A stretch of 36,643 bases of DNA from Mycobacterium sp. Its GTDB lineage: Bacteria; Actinomycetota; Actinomycetes; Mycobacteriales; Mycobacteriaceae. The notes under the pieces were generated by a model that searched no databases, was not told the DNA's origin, and saw only the letters and a program-made list of their open reading frames with translations. Where the stretch lies: the NCBI RefSeq assembly GCF_008709575.1, contig NZ_VYIK01000001.1:1-36643 (forward strand), read 5' to 3'. The position numbers were made by a program, and so were the translations under genes. This document shows positions 21,021 through 29,601 of this stretch, in pieces; position 1 is the stretch's first letter, and every line of letters begins with the position of its first letter.

Positions 21021-22359
21021 CCGCCGCCGGGTGCCGCACCCGGCGGCGGTAGCGGTTGCCGTCGCCACGCTGGCCGCCGCCGCGGGTTGCGGCTACACGC
21101 CGCCGCGGGCTCCGTCGGCAAACGCGGCCGGTGCCACCGGGGTGCGGATCGACATCCGCACACCCCCCGGGCTGCGGGCCCAGCAGACGCTCGACATGCT
21201 CAACTCGGACTGGCCGATCGGCCCGATCGGGGTGCGCACCCTTGCCGCTCCCGGCGTGGCCACGCGCGTCGAGCACACGATGGAAGAGTTGTGGTGGGAT
21301 CGCCCGTTCACGCTCAGCGCGGTGAACCTCAGCGCGGGCGCGGCCACCCTGCATCTGGTCACGTCTTACGGGGCCCAACAGGCCATCCGGATTCACACCG
21401 ACGACGCCACCTTGGTCGACGGGTTCGACGTCACCACCCAGACACCGCCCATCACCTCCTGGGACGACGTGGATGCCACGTTGAGCAAGACCGGCGCCCG
21501 CTACTCCTGGCAGGTCGCCCGGGTCGACGACGGCCACTGCCGGCGGGTGGCGGGCACCAACACCGCCCGGTCGTTGCCGCTGGCGTCGATATTCAAGTTG
21601 TACGTGCTGTACGCGGTGGCTGCCGCGGTCACGGCGCAGACGATGACCTGGGACGACCAGCTGACCGTCACCGACAAGAACCTGGCGGTCGGTTCCGGAC
21701 TGGATCTGCGCCCCGGCGATGCGATCTCGGTTCGAACCGCCGCCGAGAAGATGATCGCCGCCAGCGACAACATGGCCACCGACATGCTGATCGCCAAGGT
21801 GGGCACCCGCGCCGTCGAACAAGCCCTGGCGGCGGCCGGCCATCACGATCCGGCCGCCATGACCCCGTTTCCGACGATGTACGAGTTGTTCTCGGTGGCG
21901 TGGGGGCAGCCCGATCTGCGCGAGCAATGGAAGCGGGCGACTCCCCAAGGCCGCGCCGAGTTATTGCAGCAGGCGGATTCCCGCCCTTACCAACCAGATC
22001 CGGCCCGGACCCACACCCCGGCCTCCGATTACGGCGCCGAGTGGTACGGCAGCGCCGAGGACATCTGCCGGGTGCACGCAGCGCTGCAGGCGGGCGCCGC
22101 CGGTGAAGCAGCCGCAGTCAAGCAGATCCTGGCCGCGGTCCCCGGCCTCGACCTGGACCGGCAGCGATGGCCCTACCTCGGCGCGAAGGCCGGTGGCCTG
22201 CCCGGAGACCTGACGTTCAGCTGGTACGCCGTCGACAAGACCGGCCAGCCCTGGGTGGTCAGCTTCCAGCTGAACTGGCCGCGCGATCACGGCCCCCGCG
22301 TGACCGGATGGATGCTGCAGATCGCCAAGCAGGTCTTCGGGCTGTTACCCGTGCGCTGA
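20995..22359 (+). CDS. lpqF: LpqF, lipoprotein with a serine beta-lactamase-like domain
   Basis: A 454-residue exported protein. The N-terminus is very basic (RRRSRRR), followed by a hydrophobic segment ending in the lipobox-like AAAAGC near Cys32. Residues about 50-155 form an N-terminal domain; the rest resembles class A beta-lactamases/DD-peptidases, with SIFK (active-site Ser and Lys in LASIFKLYVLYAV), SDN (ASDNMATDMLI) and a KTG-like KAGG (LGAKAGGLPGDLTFSW). The physiological substrate is unknown. TTG at 20995 is chosen because it supplies the basic n-region; GTG at 21031 is the alternative and would leave only a short hydrophobic leader. It follows and overlaps mhuD. Confidence 0.88.
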   Translation: MPAPARRRSRRRVPHPAAVAVAVATLAAAAGCGYTPPRAPSANAAGATGVRIDIRTPPGLRAQQTLDMLNSDWPIGPIGVRTLAAPGVATRVEHTMEELWWDRPFTLSAVNLSAGAATLHLVTSYGAQQAIRIHTDDATLVDGFDVTTQTPPITSWDDVDATLSKTGARYSWQVARVDDGHCRRVAGTNTARSLPLASIFKLYVLYAVAAAVTAQTMTWDDQLTVTDKNLAVGSGLDLRPGDAISVRTAAEKMIAASDNMATDMLIAKVGTRAVEQALAAAGHHDPAAMTPFPTMYELFSVAWGQPDLREQWKRATPQGRAELLQQADSRPYQPDPARTHTPASDYGAEWYGSAEDICRVHAALQAGAAGEAAAVKQILAAVPGLDLDRQRWPYLGAKAGGLPGDLTFSWYAVDKTGQPWVVSFQLNWPRDHGPRVTGWMLQIAKQVFGLLPVR

Positions 22360-22360
22360 C

Positions 22361-22382
22361 GTCGGTCTTAGGTCGGTCTTAG
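22361..22382. repeat. Perfect 11-bp tandem duplication
   Basis: GTCGGTCTTAG occurs twice in a row (22361-22371 and 22372-22382) between the lpqF stop and the convergent repeat-protein gene. The TAA stop of the latter (22379-22381) lies inside the second copy, and the first copy would supply an identical in-register TTA 11 bp away. Confidence 0.9.
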
Positions 22383-25300
22383 ACAGCGCCCAGTGCCACC
22401 GCGAGCTGTTCGGGGAAGTCGTTGACCAGATACGGCACCAGACCGGCGAAATCCCCGACGTCGAGCCGGAACACGTCGTAGTCGGAGATCCCCAGATTGA
22501 CCAGCAGCGTGTTCACGTCGATGTTGCCGATGCCCAGCTCGCCGAGCACCTTATCCACCGTCACGTTCTCCAAGCCCAGGTTGGCCACCGCCGTGTTCAG
22601 GTCCCGGCTGTCCAGGCCCAGATCTGTCAACACCGAGCCCAGGGTCACGGTGCCGAGCAGGCTGTCGAGCACCTCGTCGACGTGCACGTTGTTCAGGCCC
22701 AGGTCTTGCAGCAGGGTCAGCACGTATACGTCGTTGAGGCCCAGCCGGTCGACCACAGTGTGCAGGCTCAGACCGCCCACACCCCAGTCATCCAATAGAG
22801 AGTCCAGCGTTGTGCTGCCCACCCCGAGGATGTCCAGGGTGTTGGTCAGCACGGTGGCCACATCCACGTTGTTGAGGCCCAGGTTGTCCAAGATGGTGCT
22901 TAACGGCGTCGACAGGTCCAGGGCGTTGATGATCTGGCTCAGCGTCTCGTCGGATTGCCCGGTGGCGGCCAGCAGCTGGCCCAGCGTGACGTGGGCCAGG
23001 CTTTGGCCGGTGTCGCTGTGCAGGTTTGCCACCGTCTCATACACGGTGTTGGGCCCCATCAGGCTGTTGAGTGTCTGGCTGCACTTCAATCCGACTAGCG
23101 GCAGACCGAGGCATTCGGCGGTGCTGAGGCTGAAGAGTTCTTTCAGGGTCTGGTCGCCGACACCGATGTCGGACAGAAATTCGGTGAACGGCTGGTCGGC
23201 GATGGACGTGCCGGCGAGCAGATCGCCCACGGTCGTGTCGCTGAGACCCTGACTTTTCAGCACGTCGGCGAGACTCATGTTCAGGCCCTGCTTCTGGAGC
23301 ACATCGACGATCAGATCACCCAGGGCCACGTTGCTGCTGACACCGAACTGTTTGTCGAGCAATTCTTCGATCAGCGCGGCCGGGGTCTGTTGGCCGGTAC
23401 TGCCCAGCAGTGAGCCGGCCACGTTGTTCAGGGTCAGATCACCGACGCCCAGCTTGTCGAGCAGGTCGGTGACGGTTTCGTCGCTTCCGAACAGGCCGGT
23501 GAGCAATCCGCCGACGGTCAGGTCGGCGTAACCGGACTGCTCGAAGAGCCCGGTGATGGTGGGGTTGCCGATGCCTGCGGCATCGAGCCCGGTGATCGCC
23601 AGGCTGGCCAGCGACTGGTTGGCCAGGCCGAGCTGGTCGAGCAGCTCCACCGGGGTCAAATCGCCGATACCAGCACTGTTGAGCAGGGTGATCAGCAAAT
23701 TTTGTACCGATTGATCCCCGATATAGGGGAACAGGCCGGACAGGGTCTGGTCGCCGAATCCGAAATCGTCGACCACCTGACCCAGATCCACGGTGAGGAC
23801 CGCGGGTTGGGAGGGGACCAGGAGTCCGTTGAAGGCGGAGACGTTCATGCCGAACACGTCGATGACGTCGTGGCCGTTGAGCACGGCGTCCAGGATCGTG
23901 GCCGGGGCACCGATGATCGCGGCGAAAGCGTCCATCGGTTCGGCGAAATCGGTGGCCTGGGCGATGACGTCACCGAGCGCGTCGACGCCGGTCACCAGGG
24001 GTCCGAGCTCGGCGAGGTTGAGGCTGAGCCAGGGCGGGAGCTCAGTGGAGATCAGCGAGGGCAAGGGGAATACCCGGGTGCTGATCTCGGGCCCCACCAT
24101 GGTCAACAGGCTGACCGCATCCGGCAGGTGCGCCAGGGACTGGCCCGGATGGGTGACCAGCTGTGTCAGCAGCGTCGCGAGCCCGGAGTCGGCACTCAGG
24201 GCCTTGAGGTTGTCAGCCGTGTTGGTGAACAGCTCCTCATAGGGAGCGAACAGGCCCGATGCGCCCGCGGCCAGGCTGACCGCCGATTGCTGGGCCGGTG
24301 GTTGCTGGCTCAATGCTTGCAGGATCTGGTCGGGCAAGGCGGAGAGCAGCTCGGGCACCGCGCCGGCGAAATCTCCGGCGTGGATGTCGAGCAGGCCGAC
24401 ATCGGCGAGACCCGCCTCGGTCAGCAGCGTGTCCAGCGTCTTGCTGCCGAAATCACCCAGTAGTGATTCCAGCGTCGTGGTGCCCAAAAACTTGTCGACC
24501 AACCCGCTGAGATCGGTGTCGCCGAGGCCGAGATCGGTCAGCGCCGAGCCCAGCGTCGCGGTGCCGAACAGCTGCCCAAGCAGGGCATCCAGCTGGGTGT
24601 TGCCGATGTCGGTGTTGGCCAGCAGCGAGCTCACGGTGACGTCGGCCAGAGCGCTCTGGCCGACCAGCGCGGCCAGGCTGGTGTCGTTGAGGCCCAGGCT
24701 GGTCAGCAGCGAGTCCAGGGTGATATCGGTCAAACCCGATTGGCCCACCAACGCGGCCAGCGTCGTGTCACCGTAGCCCTGCGCGGTGAGCAGGTCGCTC
24801 AGCGTGGTGGGGAACGACGATTCCAGCAGGTTGCTGATCTTGTCGTCGCCGCCGAGCAGATCACCCAGGGTTTGGTCGGCCAGACCTTTGTCCCTGAGGA
24901 TGTCGTCGATGGTGTCCGAACCCAACTGGGGGACAATACCTATGCTGCCCACCAGCGGATTGAGCGGCTTACCGCCGGACGCTGTCACCAAGTCGCCAGC
25001 AGTGAGGCCGCCGAAGCCGAGATTGGTCAGGATGGTTTCCAGCGAAACATCCCCGAGGTTGGCGGCGTTGACGACGTCTTCTACGGTGATGTCGCCTAGA
25101 CCCATCGCGTCGAACAGGCCGTTGACGGTCAGGTCGCCCTGGCCGGCGCCGGCCAGCGTAGCGGCCAGCACCGTGCCCACGCTCACATCGCCGAGTCCGA
25201 TGGCGTCGAGCAGCCCGACTGGGGTCTGCTGGCCCAGGTCCAGAGCGTTGAGCAGGGCGACCAGCAGCCCGCCGGCCGTGTAGTCCCCCAGGCCGAACCG

Positions 25301-26278
25301 GTCGACCAGATCGGAGCCGGTCAGGCCGCCGATGCCCAGCGCATCGAGGAGCTTGACCGCCAGATCCGCCGCCGACAGGTCGCCCAGGCCGACCCTGTCG
25401 GCGATCTCACCGACGGTCGGGTTGCCCACGCCCAGCGCGTCGAGCAGGGTAGCCGCCAGTGTGGACAGCGGCCGGTCGGCGAGGCCGAGTTTGTCGAGCA
25501 GGTCGATCGGGGTTTGGCTGCCCAGCCCCACGGCATCGAGTAATGCGTTCACCAGGTTGGCCACCGGCTGGTCGGCCAGACCGAGGTGGTCGAGGATGTC
25601 GACGACGGTCTGGTCGCCCACGCCGAGGGCATTCAGCACCTGTTCCGCGTCGACCTGGGTGTCGAGGGTCTGAACCGGGACGAGGATGCCGTTGAAGGCG
25701 GGGACGTCTGCAACGAGCAGGTCGATGGAGTCGCGTCCGTTGAGGGCGGCGTTCACCAGGATCGCCGGGGAGTCGACCAGCGCCGCGAACATGCGCGCGG
25801 GATCGCTGAAGTCGACGAGCTGTGGAGCGATCTCATGGATGGCGTTGGCGACGTCGACTCCGGGACCGACTCCGGCGAGAAGGAGCGCGGGCAGCGGTGG
25901 CAGCTCCGCAGAAATGTGCGCGGGCGGCGACGAGAAATCGGTGCTGATGTCCGGCGTGACGGTCGTCAAGAGATCGACGACGTCGGGCAGGCGATCCAGT
26001 GATCCGCCGGGATGGGCAAGGACGTAGGTCAGCACGTCCAACCACCCGGTGGACTCCTGACCCAGGGCGCTCAGATTGCTGACGGTGTTGTGGAAGAGAT
26101 CGGCATAGGGCGTGAAGATCTCGGAGGTATCGGAGACCAATCTGACGGCCGGCGGGTGGGGCTCGGACAGCTGGTGGCGGCTGCCGGGAATCTGCCTCGG
26201 GCTGGCGCCAACAGCAATCTGACTTGCGACAACCGCAACCACGCCCGTGGCGATATACGCCCTACTCCTGCGCCGCAT
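22379..26278 (-). CDS. Giant exported leucine/glycine-rich repeat protein with duplicated modules
   Basis: A 1299-residue protein that I cannot assign to a named family with certainty. A signal peptide-like N-terminus (MRRRSRAYIATGVVAVVASQ) is followed by two related modules. Module A has an N-cap at about 45-205 (EIFTPYADLFHNTVSNLSAL, ending PAFNGILVP), repeats at 219-628 and a C-cap at about 629-656. Module B has an N-cap at about 667-825 (GLFAPYEELFTNTADNLKAL, ending SAFNGLLVP), repeats at about 840-1268 and a C-cap to 1299. The basic unit is 14 residues, G-[LIVF]-G-D-x-[TS]-[VL]-x-x-L-[LV]-x-x-[LA]; five 32-residue units (14+18) are exact in length at 219-378. Only two Cys exist (1056, 1066). 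GGAGG lies just upstream of the ATG. M. tuberculosis has PE_PGRS59 here. A surface or outer-membrane role, as for proteins annotated GjpA-like, is speculation. Confidence 0.85.
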   Translation of the reverse strand: MRRRSRAYIATGVVAVVASQIAVGASPRQIPGSRHQLSEPHPPAVRLVSDTSEIFTPYADLFHNTVSNLSALGQESTGWLDVLTYVLAHPGGSLDRLPDVVDLLTTVTPDISTDFSSPPAHISAELPPLPALLLAGVGPGVDVANAIHEIAPQLVDFSDPARMFAALVDSPAILVNAALNGRDSIDLLVADVPAFNGILVPVQTLDTQVDAEQVLNALGVGDQTVVDILDHLGLADQPVANLVNALLDAVGLGSQTPIDLLDKLGLADRPLSTLAATLLDALGVGNPTVGEIADRVGLGDLSAADLAVKLLDALGIGGLTGSDLVDRFGLGDYTAGGLLVALLNALDLGQQTPVGLLDAIGLGDVSVGTVLAATLAGAGQGDLTVNGLFDAMGLGDITVEDVVNAANLGDVSLETILTNLGFGGLTAGDLVTASGGKPLNPLVGSIGIVPQLGSDTIDDILRDKGLADQTLGDLLGGDDKISNLLESSFPTTLSDLLTAQGYGDTTLAALVGQSGLTDITLDSLLTSLGLNDTSLAALVGQSALADVTVSSLLANTDIGNTQLDALLGQLFGTATLGSALTDLGLGDTDLSGLVDKFLGTTTLESLLGDFGSKTLDTLLTEAGLADVGLLDIHAGDFAGAVPELLSALPDQILQALSQQPPAQQSAVSLAAGASGLFAPYEELFTNTADNLKALSADSGLATLLTQLVTHPGQSLAHLPDAVSLLTMVGPEISTRVFPLPSLISTELPPWLSLNLAELGPLVTGVDALGDVIAQATDFAEPMDAFAAIIGAPATILDAVLNGHDVIDVFGMNVSAFNGLLVPSQPAVLTVDLGQVVDDFGFGDQTLSGLFPYIGDQSVQNLLITLLNSAGIGDLTPVELLDQLGLANQSLASLAITGLDAAGIGNPTITGLFEQSGYADLTVGGLLTGLFGSDETVTDLLDKLGVGDLTLNNVAGSLLGSTGQQTPAALIEELLDKQFGVSSNVALGDLIVDVLQKQGLNMSLADVLKSQGLSDTTVGDLLAGTSIADQPFTEFLSDIGVGDQTLKELFSLSTAECLGLPLVGLKCSQTLNSLMGPNTVYETVANLHSDTGQSLAHVTLGQLLAATGQSDETLSQIINALDLSTPLSTILDNLGLNNVDVATVLTNTLDILGVGSTTLDSLLDDWGVGGLSLHTVVDRLGLNDVYVLTLLQDLGLNNVHVDEVLDSLLGTVTLGSVLTDLGLDSRDLNTAVANLGLENVTVDKVLGELGIGNIDVNTLLVNLGISDYDVFRLDVGDFAGLVPYLVNDFPEQLAVALGAV
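25145..25624 (-). repeat. Five in-frame 96-bp tandem repeats in the giant repeat gene
   Basis: Codons 219-378 split into five consecutive units of exactly 32 codons, starting GVGDQTV, GLGSQTP, GVGNPTV, GIGGLTG and DLGQQTP. Each holds a 14-residue unit followed by an 18-residue unit ending in LLDAL or a variant. The units keep the hydrophobic and Gly/Asp positions but differ at many others, so the expansion is old. Strict 14-residue units follow at 379-434. Confidence 0.85.
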
Positions 26279-26402
26279 ATCCCTCCAAACCCCAGATGCG
26301 GCCGTATCTTAACGGACTTCTAGGTTTGGGGGATGCAAAACCCACAGATAACGCTCATCAAAAATTAAGGTTTTGCCTGCCGGTCTGCACTTGCCGGCAT
26401 CG
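26279..26402. promoter_or_regulatory. AT-richer spacer with nested inverted repeats between clpC1 and the repeat-protein gene
   Basis: A 124-bp spacer downstream of clpC1 and upstream of the repeat-protein gene. GCAAAACC (26335-26342) and GGTTTTGC (26369-26376) are a perfect 8-bp inverted repeat; CCAAACC (26285-26291) and GGTTTGG (26323-26329) are a 7-bp pair. GCCGG (26379-26383) with CCGGC (26394-26398) could form a clpC1 terminator hairpin followed, 15 nt on, by a T5 run on the minus strand. TAAGAT, at about 26304-26309 on the minus strand, is a possible -10 for the repeat-protein gene. All roles are inferred. Confidence 0.4.
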
Positions 26403-28949
26403 CTAGCGCGCGGTGGGACCACCTGCGCTGTGGGCGCCGGCGCGGGCCAGACCCGAGTCGACCGGCTCGGCCGGCTTGCGGGTTCCGGTGAACGTGAACA
26501 CCGCATCCTCGGCGGAGCCTTCGCCGTCCCAATTGTCGACATCGACTGTCACGATCTGACCCGGTCCGACCTCTTCGAAGAGGATCTTCTCGCTCAGTGC
26601 GTCCTCGATTTCGCGCTGGATGGTGCGCCGCAGCGGGCGGGCACCGAGCACCGGGTCGAAGCCGCGCTTGGCGAGCAGCGCTTTGGCCTTGTCGGTCAGC
26701 ACCAGCGCCATGTCCTTGCTCTTGAGCTGTGTTTCCACCCGGCCGATCATCAGGTCGACCATCCGGATGATCTCGTCGTGCGTCAGCTGGTGGAAGACGA
26801 TGATGTCGTCGATACGGTTGAGAAACTCCGGCCGGAAGTGTTTCTTCAGCTCGTCGTTGACCTTCTGCTTCATCCGCTCGTAATCGTTCTCGCCGCCGCC
26901 CTGGGTGAAACCCAGGCCGACCGCCTTGGAGATGTCGGCGGTGCCCAGGTTCGAGGTGAAGATCAGCACGGTGTTCTTGAAGTCGACCGTGCGTCCCTGC
27001 CCGTCGGTGAGCCGGCCGTCCTCGAGCACCTGCAACAAGCTGTTGTAGATCTCCTGATGCGCCTTCTCGATCTCGTCGAACAGCACCACCGAGAACGGCT
27101 TGCGCCGCACCTTCTCGGTAAGCTGGCCGCCCTCCTCGTAGCCGACGTATCCGGGCGGCGCGCCGAACAGCCGCGACGCGGTGAACCGGTCGTGGAACTC
27201 GCCCATGTCGATTTGGATCAGCGCGTCGTCGTCGCCGAACAGGAAGTTGGCCAGCGCCTTGGACAGTTCGGTCTTGCCCACCCCCGAGGGGCCGGCGAAG
27301 ATGAACGAACCGGACGGGCGCTTGGGGTCCTTCAGCCCGGCGCGAGTACGACGGATGGCCTTGGAAACAGCCTTCACGGCATCCTCTTGCCCGATGATCC
27401 GCTTGTGCAGCTCCTCTTCCATGCGCAGCAGCCGGGTGGTCTCGGCCTCGGTGAGCTTGAACACCGGGATACCGGTCCAGTTACCGAGCACCTCGGCGAT
27501 CTGTTCGTCGTCGACTTCGGCGACCACATCGAGATCGCCGGAGCGCCACTGCTTCTCCCGCTCTGCGCGCTGAGCCACCAGTTGTTTTTCCCGGTCGCGC
27601 AGGCTGGCCGCCTTCTCGAAGTCCTGAGCGTCGATCGCGGACTCCTTCTCCCGGCGGGCCTCGGCGATCTTTTCGTCGAACTCGCGCAGGTCGGGCGGCG
27701 CGGTCATCCGGCGGATCCGCATCCGCGCACCCGCCTCGTCGATCAGGTCGATGGCCTTGTCCGGCAGGTAGCGATCGTTGATGTAGCGGTCGGCCAGCGT
27801 AGCGGCGGCCACCATGGCCGCGTCGGTGATCGACACCCGGTGGTGTGCCTCGTAGCGGTCGCGCAGACCCTTGAGGATCTCGATGGTGTGCTCCACGGTG
27901 GGCTCGCCGACCTGCACCGGCTGGAATCGACGCTCCAGGGCGGCGTCCTTTTCGATGTACTTACGGTACTCGTCGAGGGTAGTGGCGCCGATTGTTTGCA
28001 GCTCACCGCGAGCCAGCTTCGGTTTGAGAATCGACGCTGCGTCGATCGCGCCCTCGGCGGCACCGGCGCCCACCAGGGTGTGCAGCTCGTCGATGAACAA
28101 GATGATGTCGCCGCGGGTGTTGATCTCCTTGAGCACCTTCTTGAGGCGTTCCTCGAAGTCGCCGCGATAGCGCGAGCCGGCCACCAAGGATCCCAGGTCC
28201 AGCGTGTAGAGCTGCTTGTCCTTGAGCGTCTCGGGCACTTCACCGTGCACGATGGCCTGTGCCAGGCCCTCGACCACCGCGGTCTTGCCCACGCCGGGCT
28301 CACCGATCAGCACCGGATTGTTCTTGGTACGGCGGGAGAGCACTTGCATGACCCGCTCGATTTCCTTTTCCCGGCCGATGACCGGGTCGAGCTTGCCCTC
28401 GATCGCAGCTGCGGTCAGGTTACGGCCGAACTGGTCGAGCACCAGCGACGTCGACGGGCTGCCCGACTCGCCGCCGCGCCCCCCCGTTCCGGCCTCGGCG
28501 GTCTCCTTGCCCTGGTAGCCGCTGAGCAGCTGGATGACCTGCTGTCGCACCCGGGTGAGCTCAGCACCGAGTTTGACCAGCACCTGGGCGGCGACGCCCT
28601 CGCCTTCTCGAATCAAGCCAAGCAGAATGTGCTCGGTGCCGATGTAGTTGTGGCCGAGCTGCAACGCCTCCCGCAGGCTCAGCTCGAGGACCTTCTTGGC
28701 CCGCGGAGTGAACGGGATATGCCCCGACGGCGCCTGCTGGCCCTGGCCGATGATCTCCTCGACCTGGCTGCGGACGCCTTCCAGCGAGATTCCCAGCGAC
28801 TCCAGCGACTTGGCCGCGACACCTTCCCCCTCGTGGATCAGGCCCAACAGGATGTGCTCGGTCCCGATGTAGTTGTGGTTGAGCATCCGAGCCTCTTCTT
28901 GCGCCAAGACGACGACCCTGCGGGCACGGTCGGTAAATCTCTCAAACAT
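26403..28949 (-). CDS. clpC1: ClpC1, AAA+ unfoldase of the Clp protease
   Basis: An 848-residue Hsp100 unfoldase, the same length as M. tuberculosis ClpC1, that feeds substrates to ClpP1P2; it is essential and the target of cyclomarin/ecumicin-type compounds. The double Clp-N domain (1-145) shows its internal repeat: [20 protein letters not shown] and [21 protein letters not shown]1 has Walker [10 protein letters not shown] and Walker [10 protein letters not shown]; a UVR-like middle region ([20 protein letters not shown]) follows; D2 has [20 protein letters not shown] and SNLGTADI. A flexible Gly/Ala-rich tail ends the protein. The ATG has a weak AGG 10 nt upstream. The 201-bp gap to lsr2 holds its promoter, which I could not define. 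Confidence 0.98.
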   Translation of the reverse strand: MFERFTDRARRVVVLAQEEARMLNHNYIGTEHILLGLIHEGEGVAAKSLESLGISLEGVRSQVEEIIGQGQQAPSGHIPFTPRAKKVLELSLREALQLGHNYIGTEHILLGLIREGEGVAAQVLVKLGAELTRVRQQVIQLLSGYQGKETAEAGTGGRGGESGSPSTSLVLDQFGRNLTAAAIEGKLDPVIGREKEIERVMQVLSRRTKNNPVLIGEPGVGKTAVVEGLAQAIVHGEVPETLKDKQLYTLDLGSLVAGSRYRGDFEERLKKVLKEINTRGDIILFIDELHTLVGAGAAEGAIDAASILKPKLARGELQTIGATTLDEYRKYIEKDAALERRFQPVQVGEPTVEHTIEILKGLRDRYEAHHRVSITDAAMVAAATLADRYINDRYLPDKAIDLIDEAGARMRIRRMTAPPDLREFDEKIAEARREKESAIDAQDFEKAASLRDREKQLVAQRAEREKQWRSGDLDVVAEVDDEQIAEVLGNWTGIPVFKLTEAETTRLLRMEEELHKRIIGQEDAVKAVSKAIRRTRAGLKDPKRPSGSFIFAGPSGVGKTELSKALANFLFGDDDALIQIDMGEFHDRFTASRLFGAPPGYVGYEEGGQLTEKVRRKPFSVVLFDEIEKAHQEIYNSLLQVLEDGRLTDGQGRTVDFKNTVLIFTSNLGTADISKAVGLGFTQGGGENDYERMKQKVNDELKKHFRPEFLNRIDDIIVFHQLTHDEIIRMVDLMIGRVETQLKSKDMALVLTDKAKALLAKRGFDPVLGARPLRRTIQREIEDALSEKILFEEVGPGQIVTVDVDNWDGEGSAEDAVFTFTGTRKPAEPVDSGLARAGAHSAGGPTAR

Positions 28950-29150
28950 CGGCGGTTACCTGCTCTCCCTCACCATCGGCACACCGGACAACATCGCGTG
29001 CCTGCCATCCACTGTAATGGGCGGCTGGCCGGGGTTCCTACTGTGCGGTGGTTATCTGCGCAGCTGCATCAGTGCAACACCGAAAAGCGCCGGGTCGCTT
29101 CCCGCCCAGACGGGCGATCAGTTCGCCACCAGCGAAAGTTGCCGGAGATG

Positions 29151-29489
29151 TCAGGTCGCGGCGTGGAATGCGTCGATGATGTCGGCGGGGATACGTCCCC
29201 GGGTCGAGACATTGTGCCCGTTGCGACGCGCCCATTCGCGGATCGCCGCGCTCTGCTCGCGATCAATGGCGCCGCGGCCGCGGCCCGTGCTTGCACGTCC
29301 CCGTCGACGACCGCCGACCCGACGCGCGGCCTCAACCCATTGCTTCAGGTCGTTGCGCAGTTTCGTGGCATTCTTGGCCGAAAGATCAATCTCGTAGGTC
29401 ACGCCGTCGAGACCAAATTCGACCGTTTCGTCGGCGGCGCCTTCACCGTCGAAATCATCGACCAAGGTGACGGTAACCTTCTTTGCCAT
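29151..29489 (-). CDS. lsr2: Lsr2, nucleoid-associated xenogeneic silencer
   Basis: A 112-residue H-NS-like protein, the same length as M. tuberculosis Lsr2, that binds AT-rich DNA in the minor groove and silences acquired genes. The N-terminal oligomerisation domain (about 1-60) includes [20 protein letters not shown]. The linker is Arg/Gly rich ([15 protein letters not shown]). The C-terminal domain carries the AT-hook-like RGR at 97-99 ([14 protein letters not shown]). The ATG at 29487-29489 is chosen over the longer open frame because GAGGG lies 8 nt upstream and it gives the family length. Confidence 0.97.
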   Translation of the reverse strand: MAKKVTVTLVDDFDGEGAADETVEFGLDGVTYEIDLSAKNATKLRNDLKQWVEAARRVGGRRRGRASTGRGRGAIDREQSAAIREWARRNGHNVSTRGRIPADIIDAFHAAT

Positions 29490-29514
29490 TAGCGCACCCT
29501 CAACTTCTTTCCTG

Positions 29515-29527
29515 GCACTTGGAGTGC
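29515..29527. promoter_or_regulatory. Inverted repeat in the lsr2 leader
   Basis: GCACT-TGG-AGTGC is a perfect 5-bp inverted repeat with a 3-nt centre, 25 nt upstream of the lsr2 ATG. A further GCACTT occurs near 29597. It could be an operator or a short hairpin; no known regulator site is recognised. Confidence 0.3.
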
Positions 29528-29601
29528 TGGTTGGATTGAACTCCCCGTGACCAATCTGCCATAAAAGCGCGCGGTATTCAACACGGTAACCACGAAGCAC
29601 T

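Noticed and set aside
25145..25624. Regular 96-bp spacing considered as a CRISPR-like array
   Set aside because: The units are diverged, contiguous and in frame, encode a protein repeat, and have no conserved repeat/spacer structure or cas genes nearby.
22497..26027. Several plus-strand frames opposite the giant repeat gene
   Set aside because: Ser/Arg/Pro-rich shadows of the repeated minus-strand codons, with repeated start-stop patterns and no family resemblance.
26373..29492. A 1039-codon open frame on the plus strand across clpC1 and lsr2
   Set aside because: It is fully antisense to genes with clear family identity, has no domain-like sequence, and arises from third-position GC bias.
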